In this document: piece after piece, positions 42,303 to 56,000 of the stretch | How the letters are laid out: every line of letters begins with the position of its first letter | Position numbering within the stretch: the stretch's first letter is position 1 | NCBI GenBank assembly: GCA_947650365.1 | Contig: CANTAL010000022.1 | Span: forward strand, 508,554 to 572,553 | From: Chamaelirium japonicum | Lineage: Eukaryota > Streptophyta > Magnoliopsida > Liliales > Melanthiaceae | Length of the DNA stretch: 64,000 nt | Direction of reading: 5' to 3' | Notes under the pieces: generated by a model | What the model saw: only the letters and a program-made list of their open reading frames with translations | What the model was told of the DNA's origin: nothing | Databases searched by the model: none | Made by a program: the position numbers and the translations under genes

Positions 42303-42710
42303 GCATATTAATTTCACCCTTTGGCCCTTGGTGTATTCCCCATACGTACAAACACTTCACTATCCTGGCCGTCCAATTGCATGGTTCCGTACACAAATCA
42401 TACTCTCCCAATCCCCCCCCGCCCACCAACCGCTTAGGAGACGTCCATCAACTCTATGGCCGAAACGGACGGTTCAGATCATCGATCCCCCCAGTTTAAT
42501 ACATAAAACGCCCCCTCCTACTCGTCGCGCCGCCCGCCCCCTCTTTCTATCCCCCCCTGGTTCCCCCCAATCCGAATAAAATCCCTCCCCTTATTATCCC
42601 CCCCACCCCCTCATTTTATTTTTTTCTAATTTTCCCCTCAAATTTTATTCAAATCGATCACCGGAGGAAACCCCCCCGCTAAAACCCCCCCCTCCATCTC
42701 ATCAGATCCG
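42303..42710 (+). promoter_or_regulatory. Promoter and 5' UTR region of the PHD-finger gene
   Basis: C/T-rich sequence upstream of the ATG at 42711, with many CCCCCC and CTCCC patches like the pyrimidine patches of plant core promoters. AATAAAATCC near 42574 and TTTAATACATAAAA near 42495 are possible TATA-like stretches; I cannot choose between them. Confidence 0.4.
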
Positions 42711-42766
42711 ATGGCCTTTCACGTCGCTTGCCCGATCACTTGGTTCGTTTCTCTCTCTAACTCCCC

Positions 42767-42805
<39 letters not shown>

Positions 42806-45127
42806 ACTCTCTTATAAGCCTTCTTTGTTCGGCAGCCGGCGCATCTGCGACTGCGAGCTCGGTTTCCCGGCGGGCCTCCGGGGCGGGAGGGCGAGGGGCG
42901 AGTTCTCGGGCGAGATCGCGAGGCTCGAGGAGTTCCTGCGGGATCCATGGTGCGTCAGGGCCGGGGGAGGCGGCGCCACCGTCCAGGTCCTGGTCCCGCG
43001 GGTGGCGCCGTCGCCCGCCCCTCCGTCGGCGGCCGACGATGGGGGCGCCGACGGGGAGGACGCCGCCACCGCCCAGGCCAAGCGCGCCGCGATGCAGCGG
43101 CAGGCGATGGCCGCGTCGCTGGCCGCCGAGGACTACGTCCGGAGGCTGGAGACAGAGGGCGATGCGGTGAGTTTCATTGCCTCCTATCTTACTGTGGTTT
43201 GGATTAGGGTTTTGAATATTTTTTTTCCCCCAAATATTTTAAGCTTGTGGAGTGGTTGCTGTCTTTGTCGGCAATTTGATTGGTATTGTAGGCTGTTCTG
43301 CGGGATCTTCTTTGCCGCGAAGCAGATCCTCTACTGAATATGGGATTTATGTTACCTTAGAAATTAGATGCCTTTTAGATATATACATTACGGTCGAGCA
43401 GCTCGTTTGATTAATTGCCACTCATTTTATAGTTAATAATTGCGCTCACTTCGCGAAATTGTTTAGCATGATATCTTTATATTGCAAATACAAAGAAGGC
43501 TGATTCATCACCCATATGGTGGTGTCGCCATAGAGGAGAGGAGCAATGTCATGCCTAAAGTGGGCTAAAATTTACATATTTAAATAAATATAACCTCCCA
43601 GAAACCAAATTCTGAATAAATCAAAACCCTGAGCTAGCAATGAACGGGAGGCGCTGCCATGGTTAATCTAATATTGGAGTCATAGGACACTCCACCTTCT
43701 TGAGGTAGAATTTGAATGCATGCCTTGAACCTCCTTCGTCCGCCTTCGGTTCCTACCCATTGTAGCATTGAACCAATTTAATTGACGATTGCTATACAGT
43801 AGGAAAAACACTTAAGAATATTCATTCGTTTCTTTCCTTCCAAATGCACTAAAGGATAGCCACAAGGCCCACAACCATTAGGTCTAGGTGCTGAAATTAT
43901 CTGAGTCATCTATTGAGATACTAGTCACAAATGTTGGTGAGACCTTGCCTGAAATTTCTTTTTTTTATTTTTATTATGGATATAAATCCCTTCTGTTGAA
44001 AAAATAATAATAATGAGTGTCATACTGTCATGTCTCCAAGAGAGCAATTCGCTGCGTTGCCAACCTTTCTTAAAGTGATAATTTGCCTTAAGTAGTTTCT
44101 CCAGAAAGCATCCTAGATGAGCACCTTAATTTGTAATGGATGCAACCGAGAAACAATCACCAAATGTAAGTCAAGTGTTGGCTACTACTTATCGATCACT
44201 AGACCCACGAAAAGCCAAAAGGTCCCAGATTGTTTCCCACTTCCATATCCATTTGTGGACGTTGTTTCTAAGTTCAATATTGTCAACAAAACTATTTATC
44301 TCCTCTTCAATGAGATTCCTCTCACATATGGGGTCCAAATAGGCCCCCAAAACTCTTGGGACTAAAAATAATTCATATGGGTTTCTATCAAGGTTTGAAA
44401 TTTGATTTTGATGAATATTTCTATATGTAGTATATGGAGATATTGCGTGGAGACTTTTCAACAGTGTGGAAATATTGCAATTCTATAGAAATGATAAAAA
44501 ATTATTTAGATGATTAAATCCTTTAACGAAACTCTTGACAATTATAAATCAAATATAGATACACACTTTGGAATACTTAAATCATATTTCTACATTATCT
44601 AGGGTATGGAGCTCCATGTATTATGTATTTCTATGCATATTGTACAGCACACAACGGTCTAGGATCTACAACATATCCAATGTTCAAGAGATTTCATCAA
44701 CATTAAGACCTATTTTTTTTCAAGAACTTTCAAATTTTCAAGCTATGTTGAATTTAGTGATTTATCCCCAAATCCGGTGTAAGATTATCAAATCTTGAAT
44801 CTCGATAGATTTGATATTCTTATGCCATCATATTATCAATTAAACAACTAGAAACAAATTAATTGAAAGGAATATAAGATTTACCTTGTTCAAAACTTTA
44901 TGATAATTACGCTTCGATCTCATCGAATGAACTTTTGGATATGTTTTTCATTGAATCAATCTCCCCAGGTTCGTCTTGTATTGTAGATCTCACACACCAA
45001 AATATTTTTTTTTGGAAAAAATTACACTAGAAAAGTCGAATGGTTTGCTCAAAGGGTTTAGGGATTATGGTTCAATTTTTTTGGGAAATTTTGGAAAATT
45101 GCGATAAATTTTGGGTTATCCGTCCCC

Positions 45128-45158
<31 letters not shown>

Positions 45159-48100
45159 ACCAATTTTTTTCAAGGGTTGCAAAAACTGAAATATTTCGAA
45201 AAATTTGAGAAATTTTGAACATTGTTTTAACCCAAAAATACGTAGTGATGGAAGAAGTCCAAAAGTCTAAGCCAAAAATTATGCCACTTTCATTCCCTAT
45301 TCTTGACTAGATGGGAAAAAGCAGAGAAATTTTTTATAGCTCTCGCATCGGGGAAAACTCATATTTCACCTCAAGCATATCATTATCCCCAAGATTCTTA
45401 TTAAGATAAATTTCGTTTTTTTCCACTATATGTTAACAAATGTCAAATGATCAAATTGCACCCATTATGGCTTACATGGCTCTTGCTATAACCCTTATGT
45501 AAATCCAACAACTTTATTTGGCCTCGACTCTATCAAATAAAATTCAGTTTCTATCCAACTTTGTTTAGTTGATGTCTTCATGTTAATCTCCTTTCTCGCT
45601 TTAAAAATGGCACTTATTGATTCTAAATTTCTATAATTACGCATTTTATATTAATTGGGATGCTTAGCCTGGGTTTAGTGAAAGTTGTGGAAGTTGAGTT
45701 TGATGTATTGTAGGGTAAATGTAAGAGCCAATCATAGTGTTGAATAACCCCATCTTATAATTTGTAATTGAAGCACAAGGTTAATATATCTAAACCTTAT
45801 GTGTAACCCCATGGCACAATTATAATGCTGTTCTTAAGCCGATGAATATTCCTATATCTGCAATTAATTATCGTATATGTGTAATAATCTAAGGAAATTC
45901 TCCCAAACATCCTTCTTTTTTTTTTGAAACCTCATGGAATATTGCCATACTAGAATGAAATAATTATAGGGCTTATTTTCAGCATTACATACATTCTCTT
46001 CTACAACATATGTTTAATTATGCGTACTTATGAATTTTGGTAGTTCTGTGTAACTGTGTTCTTTGAGACACTTAATAACACCCATGAAGTCACAATCACT
46101 TATTCGCGCTTAAAATAGAAGGTTGAGAGTAAGGTTAATATTGATTTTTTAATGAAAATTTTCAGTGAAACCCTGGATGTTCATAAACCAAGTATAAAAA
46201 CACACTTTGGAAGTTTGGAACACTCAAATAATATGTGTATCCTGTCTTGGGATGTAGAGCTTCACATAGCATGTATTTTGTGTATTTGAGTCTGTGAATC
46301 TTGTGTAGTCTTGTTTGTTCCGGTTTTGATCTATGATTCTATGTTTTTTAATCTTTTTATTGCATAAAATGTTTTCAAAATAAAGATTAGTTGATTGTTA
46401 AAAGAATGCTTTAAACTTAAAACAAGAGAGTTATGCAAGTTTGAAATCGTGTAAAAATTATGCTGAAATGCGAAACACTATTTTTTTACTAAGTCTGGAA
46501 AAAATAGTTTTTATATAGAAATTTTTTTATTCATTCAAAATTTCCTTTGCCGGATAATGATTTTCTAGATGCGCTTATAGTTCTACATCTTGTGGAGTTT
46601 TTTGAGCTAAAAAGGAGTTGATTTAAGCATTTTTTTCAGCATGTAGATTTTATGAAAACCCCTGGAAACTGTTTTCTCCCACTAAAACTAAAAATATTCT
46701 TTTTGATTCATTTGGTTTTTTTTTTTTGATATTTTTATTGAAATCAAATAGAGGGGTATTTGCTTATTTACATAAAATAACAAGTAAACGGAGACCATTT
46801 ACTTAAATATATTTTTTAATGTAAATGTGGTTGTCAAGCTGAAATAAGCATTATTCTAAATCCAGTCCTGTTTTTTTAAGTGCTGAGTTTTGAAACCCAA
46901 AAACTGGAGGGTTTCGGGACCAATTTCGAGAATATTTCGTAATGTTTCGGAATATTTCGTAATATTTGGAGAAAGTTCGTGTTATTTCGCAAAATATCAT
47001 GTTGTTTTCTAACCAATCGAGATTTTATATGATATTTCATATCTGGGTCTCGGAAAAATGAAATATTTTGTGAAATTTTGCAAAATATTTTGATTTTTTG
47101 ATCCTTGGTTGAGAGAGATGCTCCTCTCTCCATACGATCAATCTTGGCTTTAGTCTAATCGCCTATTGACTAAAACAGGTAGAGATATCAATTCCTGTAT
47201 TCTACTTAGACTGTGCAACTGATATGTGTCTTATTTAGGTTTCCCAAGTTGCCCAAACGATTCTTTTTAAGTGTTGTATTGAGAGTTGTGGATCATATCA
47301 TGGTAGTAAAAAAGAGAGGACATCGATCATTCAAAGATATTACAAACTGATTCTCTTTGTTCACAATCCAATTTATATTTGCAACATATTCTAGCATTCT
47401 ATTTTCGGCTTTACACGAATGATGGTTCTTGCAATGCCATTTAATGGTGCACTCTGTCCCCTTACTTTTATTTTCAGTGCTTAAACTGTTGTCTATAATG
47501 GGTTCTCTAACTGCTTCCTAGTGTTGCTTGCAATGGACTGCTTACACGCTCACTTTATGGAATTCATTCTTTCATGGTTTGGGGGTTCTTCTGAACCCAA
47601 ACCGGTTCAAATTTTAGCTGATTAGAAGATTCCGAACCTCCATATTATGCCCCCGAATCGGGTCTGATCCGGATTAGGTTTGTATCCTTGTGATGTTAGT
47701 TTAGATGATAAACATGTAGTTAGTAGTTATTCCATGGTTCATATATCACAAGACTTGGATATGAAACTACAATTTAGGCTAGAATCATGCAAACCAGACC
47801 CTAATTTCTGATTCCATTTTCTAATTTGTTAATATTTCTAGCCGAACCGGTCGAATCCGAACCCGAATATGACTCGAACCGGTTTTTTTTGCCCGTTCCG
47901 AACCTGAACCATAATTCTCAAACCTTGCATTCTTGTCCGTCAATCACTGATTTGTTCACTGTATTAATTTGTATTTTGGTTGATATTTTAGGAGGTTCTG
48001 TTCAATCGTCGTTGTCAAGATTTATTGCTAGTTTTTTGTCACACACACGTTCTGAAGAAAATCAGCGCCTCATCTTTGGTTTGAATTGCCTTATGATGCT

Positions 48101-51100
48101 TTTAACACCCAGATGTGTGATATTTAGTTCAATCTGATTGCTGGTTTAGCACAATGTTAAGTTGTGCCACTTTAGGAATTTGAATATATTTGCCTTTATT
48201 TGTATTGGTTCTATGACTAGGTACTTCTACGGTATAGTTGTTTCTTTGTTGAAGAAAGAAATAAATGAGGATTATGTTTTTTTAGGAGCTACAGGGAGAA
48301 GCAGCTAAAGAAGATCAAGGTTCTTCCACTGTCAAGATTATGTGTCGTATATGTTTTTCTGGTGAAAAAGAAAGAAGTGAGAGGGCAATAAAGATGCTCT
48401 CGTGCAAAATCTGTGACAAGAAGTACCACAGGAGCTGCCTGAAAAGTTGGGCTGAATACAGAGGTTTTTGTTTCAGAACTTCAAAGTTCTTTTAATCAAA
48501 GTGTGTTATTTTAGTACTTCTGTAGCTAAATGAGTTACTTTTGCAGATTTATTTCATTGGAGTTCATGGGCTTGCCCATCTTGCCGCATCTGTGAGGTTA
48601 GTTCCTCTACTGCTCTAAGGAGGGAATACAAAGTTATATTTTTTATGTAAACAAATTATACATATGGTTACATCACGAAAAATGGTTTTTAGTTTTCACT
48701 CGTTCAGTCGTTCTATATTAGGTTGTGTCAGTGGCACCTATCTTTTGCGGATGATTCTGAATGGGTAGGTGGGGGCCTGGATCCCAAGTCGGCTTGTTTA
48801 TGTAGACTTGTGATTTTCTTTGGAAGGACTTCCACACTTGTAATCATGGTGCCAACTATCTTGATAGTCCCAAATATGGGATCGATAAACTACCTAATAT
48901 GCACACTTGCCTTTGGTATATGGATGACACTCAATTTGAGCCCATCAGTGGGTGGATCACACCACCTTTTCGGGTTTTATTGATTGCACAAAGGTGAGTG
49001 CCCGAAGTTTGGTAGCTCATGTAAGTCGTTCGCTTTTAGGTATATGGATGTGCGAAATGGTTAATGTTCCTTGGATCTCTGGCTAGGAGGTGTTTGTGGA
49101 TAAGCCTCCATTGTGGCGAATAATCAGACAGAGGTGTAAAAAACCTTTGGAAGAATGTTATTAAATAGGCTGAAGAGGGGAATTGGTAGGCTGACTTGAT
49201 GAAAATAATAGAATTTCTTTTTACAAAGCTAAGAAGGTTGGTTTAAAACAAAAAACCGTTTCACCCTGCCATCCTTGACCCTATTACTTGTCAAGATCTT
49301 GTATGACCTCCTTTATAGTCCAATTTTTTTTTCCTCTAGTATCCTTATATCTTGAATTATATTGCATGGTTGGGTTAGGATCAAGTTGTAGGAGACATGA
49401 TTTTCAATTTCAGTTTCGTGCTGGTTTCGGTCATGACCGAAACCGAAATTTCGACCGAAATGGTGGAAAATTTTGAAATGGTAAAAAAAGACATTTTGTT
49501 GTTTTTAAAGCCTTTTATAGTTGTGGTGCGCATATTTATATGAATTGTTTTTAGAAAACACATTGAACAATAGAAAGCTTGCATGGGCCATGATAACCTA
49601 GATGAAATATCAATAAACTGAAAAAATAAACTTGATAATCATCATATATGATGTATTTACATTGTTTTGTTTAACGTCATCGCCTTCACCTCATCCTATA
49701 ATTTAATAGTTGCCTTTGTCTTTCCTTTTCTTTGAACTATTGTTGTCTCTCTATTTTCCTCTACCTTGCCGCTTCATTTATTAGTTGTCTCTCGATAAGA
49801 TAACGCTTATGTCCCTGAACATGATTTTGACATGATCTGGTGATTCCGACGAGATTCAAGGGCGAGATCCGACAAATTAGACAAGGAAATCCGACGATTC
49901 AGACAACGAGTTCCAACAAATCCGAGGCAATATTAGGCAATTTCGGCAAAATCCGACGAAATTCAGAGATTTCGACAAAATCCCATGAATCCAATGAGAT
50001 CTGGCAATCGGTCGAAATTAGTCAGATTTCGCCGAAGACCGGTGAAATTCGGCAAAATCCATTGGTTGCTGGTCGAAATCCGACAGTTGTTGAAATAAGT
50101 CGGATTCCGACAAAATACAGTGAAGTTGTGTTGGTTTTCATCAAAACCCGGTGGCTGCGTTTGAAATTCTATCAATACCAGCCCCAGTCCCACTGAAACC
50201 ATCCCACAAATTTCACGAAATTTGTGGGCTAGTTTCAGTAGAAAGTTCTTAAATATCCTCGAAATAGTTAATTTTGCCAAAATCTGCATCGGAATGAGGT
50301 CCAACACGTGGCTTCGATAGGCCCTCCATTCCTTTCGGTTGGAATCTCGTCGAAAAAGACGAAATGTGCATGGTTTCAGTGGCCCTTCATCTTTTCGTCC
50401 AAAATTTTGGTGGGTCCCAGGTCCCAGCCAACCATTTTAATTGAAATTCTCGAAATTGGCTCGAAACGTCGAAATTTCATTTAAATCAGAATGGATCCGA
50501 GTTTTGGATCCCCTTTCGTTTCAGTCCCAGCCAAAATTGAAATATTTGGCAAAATTTGATAATTTCGATCGAAATTTCAAACCATGGTAGAAGAGAGGGT
50601 TGATCTCTGTGACTCTAGGAAGTTCCTTGAGGAAAGTGTAGGTTGGGCTTCTACATGGTTGGGTTGAAAAATTTAGAGAAAAATGCACTGTTGAAATAAG
50701 GTTGGGTCATAAATTTAGAGAAAGATGCACCGTTGAAAGAGCTGAAAAACATTAAGAAGGAGCTCCTTGAAAGGGTTATAGACCAAGCTTGTGCTAATTT
50801 GACAGAGTGGTTTATCTTAAGGAAATATGAAGATTCTGACATGGTTATAACTTGTAATCACTAACCAGTAGTCTGATGAGAATTTTGAAATTGAGAAATA
50901 TGGTAGTGATTTGGAGAATGACATTTGTTGAAGGATAATATTGGGATATGAGGAAATAATTAACACCAAACCCTTCAATTGTAATGATGCAAGTGGGTCA
51001 CATGGACCCAGATTCGACCCATGTATGACCTTATTGGATCGTACTATACCTGAATTCATTACCCATGGGATGTGTATGAATCTAAAATTGAAAACCGAAT

Positions 51101-52973
51101 CTGGTTGGCTATGGGCCTCTTAAAATTACACTAGAATCAACTTAGTATGCAAATTCTTTAGCAACAAAACTGGAGTCTAGCCTAGGGGTGAACATGGGTC
51201 GGGTTGGGTTCGGGTCGGGCTTGGTCGGGTCCAAATTTTTCATGGGTTGTCTCGAGCTTGGCCTAGCTGCACTCGGACCTAGATTTTTCATCCCAAGCCC
51301 GGCCCATCCGACCTATGTACACCCTTGCATAGAGGAATGTCTTCAGTGAGTCCCCCATGAATGTGGGTTCAACCTTGACTTGGTGTGCAAAATGGTTCAT
51401 TGGCTCTATATCCCATGAATAAATGAGAAAAAAAGTGAAAAATTAATGGGGCCGGGCTGAGTCTAATAAGTGCAAGGTCCAAGCTCTGCCGACAAATTTA
51501 TTCGGGTCTGAAAATGCGGTCCGTTCCGGCCCGGCGGGTCTCTACACTTAGCTCAAGTTCTATATATGGTCTAGTTGGGCCGGGAGGGACACATGGCCAT
51601 GTCCACCCCTAGCCTAGCCCATAAAACTCAAATGCCTAGTGCACATTAAATACCCAACCATCAAGTGTGGTTGAAATCTTATTAGTTTAAACCTAAACCT
51701 CAAAGCTGGGTTAGATTTTAATGTTGGACTAGAAGATAAATATATAAATTTTTTGAGTTTATGTTTGGGATATGGGAAGGGAAGGGATCATCTAGGGCCA
51801 TAGGAAAGGTAAGGAAGCAGGGGTTATTCTAGTTTCCTAACTAAGTCCATTTTATAGAGTGACGGGGGTTTTAGCAGTGTAAGAACTGAGAAAAGAAGCC
51901 TTGTCAATAACTGAGTTAAGCGAAGGTTGCTGTGTAGTTTGCTGCAAATATATTGGTGATTTAGGAGGATATTGAACCCAATTATCCCAAGTTGTTAATA
52001 GCTATAGGAGGAACATGATTTATGAAGTTGGGGATTTCGAATGGGTCATTTTGTCAAAGACTATGTTTTTATTGTAAATGTAAGTAGGACAAAACTTATG
52101 AAAGTTAGCTGGGTTTTGTGAAGTCCTAAATAGAGACAAATGACAATCCCTACAGACTAAAGCTGCCTAGCCATATTAAGACGTCTGTTATTTCCAGCAT
52201 CAATTAATTAATTTTCTATACCGATGATCCTTTAAGCAATGAGGGGCTCAAAGCAAAGTTTTTAGAGGCGAAGGTGTAAGGTTGGAGGTTCTATCCGACG
52301 CTAGGTGGGGCATAAGCCTTACAATATTTTACGATTTTATTGTAAAAATTATATAAATTATTTAAAGGTGCATAAAAATGATGAAAAGTAGTAAATAGTA
52401 TCTAAAATTCAGAAAACAACGTATATAATCGTAGGCCTACAAGCATTATTGATTAAATACCAGAACTTGGAACCATATGTGCATATCAGCCTTGGTTCGA
52501 AACAAGATATGTTGTGGCAATTGGCAATAACATAACATAGAATAAATTTATTAAGCGAAACCATTGATCATAAACAAATTTAATATTGTGAGAATCAAGG
52601 AAGAAGAAGCAAAAGAGGAAGAAGTGGATAAGGAAGTAGAATATGAAGAGGAAGATAAGAGGAGGAAAAAGAAAAGGAAGTAGAAGACTAACACGCAGAC
52701 TGCGGCCTTAGAGAAGCTATTGAAGCTTTCGGTGCTGGATGGTCACAGAGGGGTTGTTTATTGTAGCGCCCCATTGCCGAATAATCATAGAGGGGTTTCC
52801 GGAGCCGGATGGTTGCATTCACAGTGGGGCTGCTGGAAAGGAAGGAGGGTTCTCGCAGTCGCAGTCGAGACCAAGAGGAAAGGGGGTTAGATTATGTTAT
52901 ACATTTTTATTTTCAGGATTTTGGAGTTAAATATATGTGTGTATATATGTATTCGTGCGTGTGCATATATATT

Positions 52974-53038
<65 letters not shown>

Positions 53039-56000
53039 GGGTGCACTCTATGCTCCCCAAACATGCACCTGCCCAATTAGCCGTACACCCGGTTGTAAGA
53101 TTGCTAGAAATTATGTGCTTTAGTGCATTGGGCTTACCTCTCCCTAGGGCGAGCCTCAAGCGGGGTCCGAGGCGAGTTTTTAAAGACTGGCTGAAAGTCA
53201 CGATGAGCTCTTTCAAACTCGTTGAGATGATGAAGTTATTTTAGGCATAGATTATCTGGTGCAGATGGACCAACCTAAAAATGGCAAGTAGCATTATGAT
53301 AAACGGACTAATTAAGGCAATTCCTTGCAGCATTTATTGAAACCAGCACTTTCGAACTTTCATCAAAATTGACAATTTAAGGGCCATTTGGCTTTATTGT
53401 ATATGTTAGAAAAGTGCTATGTTGAAACACGGAAAGTGCTTTTCACAAAGTGCTGTTTGTTGAGAGGTCAAAGTTGGTTGGTAACTATTTTTTCAAGAGT
53501 GTTGTCGGTCATAAGAGCACTTTTCTATGGCAAAATTGTTGTTGGTTCATGAGGTTACAATAATGGCCTTATAAGGGAGTCCCATCGTGACTTCGTGAGG
53601 ACAATAGGTTAATTTAGTCAATAATTAACTAACCACAAACACATTTTTTAAAGCTAGGATTTTTAGCTTTAGCCAAAAACGATCTCTCTACAAAACAATG
53701 TCTGCTTAAAAATGATTTTAGTTCTAGGCCATTATAAAATACTATTGAAAGGCTTAGGCCTAACACCAATCCAAGAGGTCTATTTAGAAGCAAAAGAGCG
53801 ACAAATTGACAGTCGTTACATGGTTTGAGGATTCTACCGAACCGCGAACCTTAACTGGTTTGAATTTTTGCCAATTCGAACTGAAACACTACCAACCCGA
53901 ATTGGACCCAATTTGCTCAAACCATGCTGAACCTGGTTGACCTAGATTTGAACCAGGCTAAACGAGAGCCATATCGATCGAACTTGAGCTAAATCGACCT
54001 AACCAGATCAGATTAGACCGAGGCCTTATCGTCCAAATCAACACGAATCAGCCAAATCCGATTTGATTTTTCGACTATTTACTTTTTAAAATACTTTTGA
54101 CCTAAATTGTCGAACATGTTCATTTCTTGTCTGGTTCGAACCTGAAAGGCTGAAACTAACTTGAATTCTCAAACCTTGGTCGGTTCATATATCTTACAAT
54201 GTCAAAATCCCTTGTTTTGTGTGTCAAAAGTGAAACTAAAGGTATATTTTTTTCTAGATAAATTTTTTTTTAATTGGTAGGTCTTAGTAATCCATATTGG
54301 CCTAGGATTTTTCTTGTGCACAGTTTGAGTAGGGGATTTCAAGAATTTTCTATTGTCCATAATTTTACAAAGGGTTTTAACATTTTTTTATTTCTTTTGA
54401 CTTCTGAATACAATCATGTGGGGATGGTTCTTGTCCACTTTATTTTTCTTTCTTACCCTTACGTTCTTTCTCCTTCCCTCGCGCACAAGCTAACCTCTTT
54501 CAATATTTCATCAATACGATTCAGGTCGACATTCTGCTAGTTATGTCACTGCCAAGAGTTTTAATCATTTTTCCTGCAAACATTGAGACATTTCTTAACA
54601 ACATGCCTTCACTTCTTAAGTTGTTTCTACAAGAATAAATGGTAGGAAGAAACGTGTATGCTGGATCATGATGACAACTGAGATGTCTGATGGTTGGGAA
54701 TCTTGGGATGTCTTGTCAGTCACCATCATCCAAGTATTATCCCACCAAAATGGGTTGACTTTGGATCACAACTCTAATTAAGAAGCCTCCACAAAAGGTT
54801 GACGAGTATTTACGGACGGTTGGTAATAGGCATGAACCTTCTAAGCTAGGTTCCGGAACTCTATACAAGGTAACTTGGCAAGAGTTCCCAAAAGCCTGAT
54901 GGTTGGACTATCTCATTAAGGATTGCAATTTTTAGTCAAGGGAAGCACATGAAATGAAGATTTGGACTTGTCAAGGGAAGCATGGGAAATGAAGATTTGG
55001 ACTTGTCAAGGGAAGCTGGTGAAACGAGGATTTGGACGAGGAGGACTAGTTACGTGCAATGGAAATGTTCAATGCAGGTTATCAAATATCTATGAAATAG
55101 TTGTCGATCTACATTATGATCCATGATTCTTTTGTAAGAGTCTTAGTGTCCAAGTAGTTTCTCGAATTAGATATACGAGAAATCTATACTCAGATATTAT
55201 GAGTTATCTGGGAAGGCAAATAAGAATTTCAAAGTGAACTCAAGCCTTTTTCTATTTCATGATTTCTTTTGTCTTGTTTTACTGTACAAGCAGAAAATCT
55301 GGTAAAGGAAATGTAGATTTGTGCCTTCCAGAGTTCTATTAGGGTTACTGGTTTGGTTCATTTTTGGGATCCTTTGCTTTGTTCAAATCAATTTAGTGTC
55401 TAGGATTTAATATCTTAATTAAAGTTGCTATTAGCTTTACGTTTAGTAATATTGCAGCTTCAGATGACTTTCAATTACGATTTGTATCCAGAGTTGTATT
55501 GGGTTGTTGGTATTTTAATTTGTAATGGATTTCTTGCGTCTTCTTAATCGTGGCAGTTTCTTTGCACTAAAGCTCTCTTTTTCTAGTCCACTTTTTCCTT
55601 TTTCCTTTTTTTTTTTTCTTTCATTGTTGTTTCCTCTAGTTTCCTAGGCGCATATCACTCGTTGCAATATGTGAATAGGATATTCATTCCCTTTCCATTA
55701 AAAGCTCTCTAGGTTCATGCCATTTTTCTCTTGGAGTTGCAAATCTGCTGGTCCACATTGTGTTAATTCGATGCGAAAAAAAAGAAGCCCTGATTGCGGC
55801 TTAGACCTAATCTAGCCCGTAAACTTAGCTAGTTAATATAGTTTTTTCCCTCACATTGTTGTATGTGCGTGTGTGCATGTGAGTGATTTTGCATGCATGT
55901 GCTTGTTTTCCTCTTTTTCAGTGCCACTGAGTATCTGTTCCTAAGAGAACATTGAATTATAACCTAGTTTGATGGATTGGGCTAGGTGGGGTCAATATTC

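Larger units (their letters stand above)
43167..48285 (+). other. PHD gene intron 2 (5.1 kb)
   Basis: AT-rich. It contains a C-run followed by CA repeats (45125-45160), a repeat block (about 46660-46910) that recurs in intron 7, GAAATATTTCG-like repeats (46880-47110) and a degenerate element at about 47574-47927. I see no gene in 43170-45120 or 45165-46650. Confidence 0.8.

Noticed and set aside
48723-48983. 86-residue frame in intron 4 just after exon 4 of the PHD gene
   Set aside because: No similarity to the PHD family, no splice-site support, and it interrupts the otherwise continuous exon 4 to exon 5 junction.
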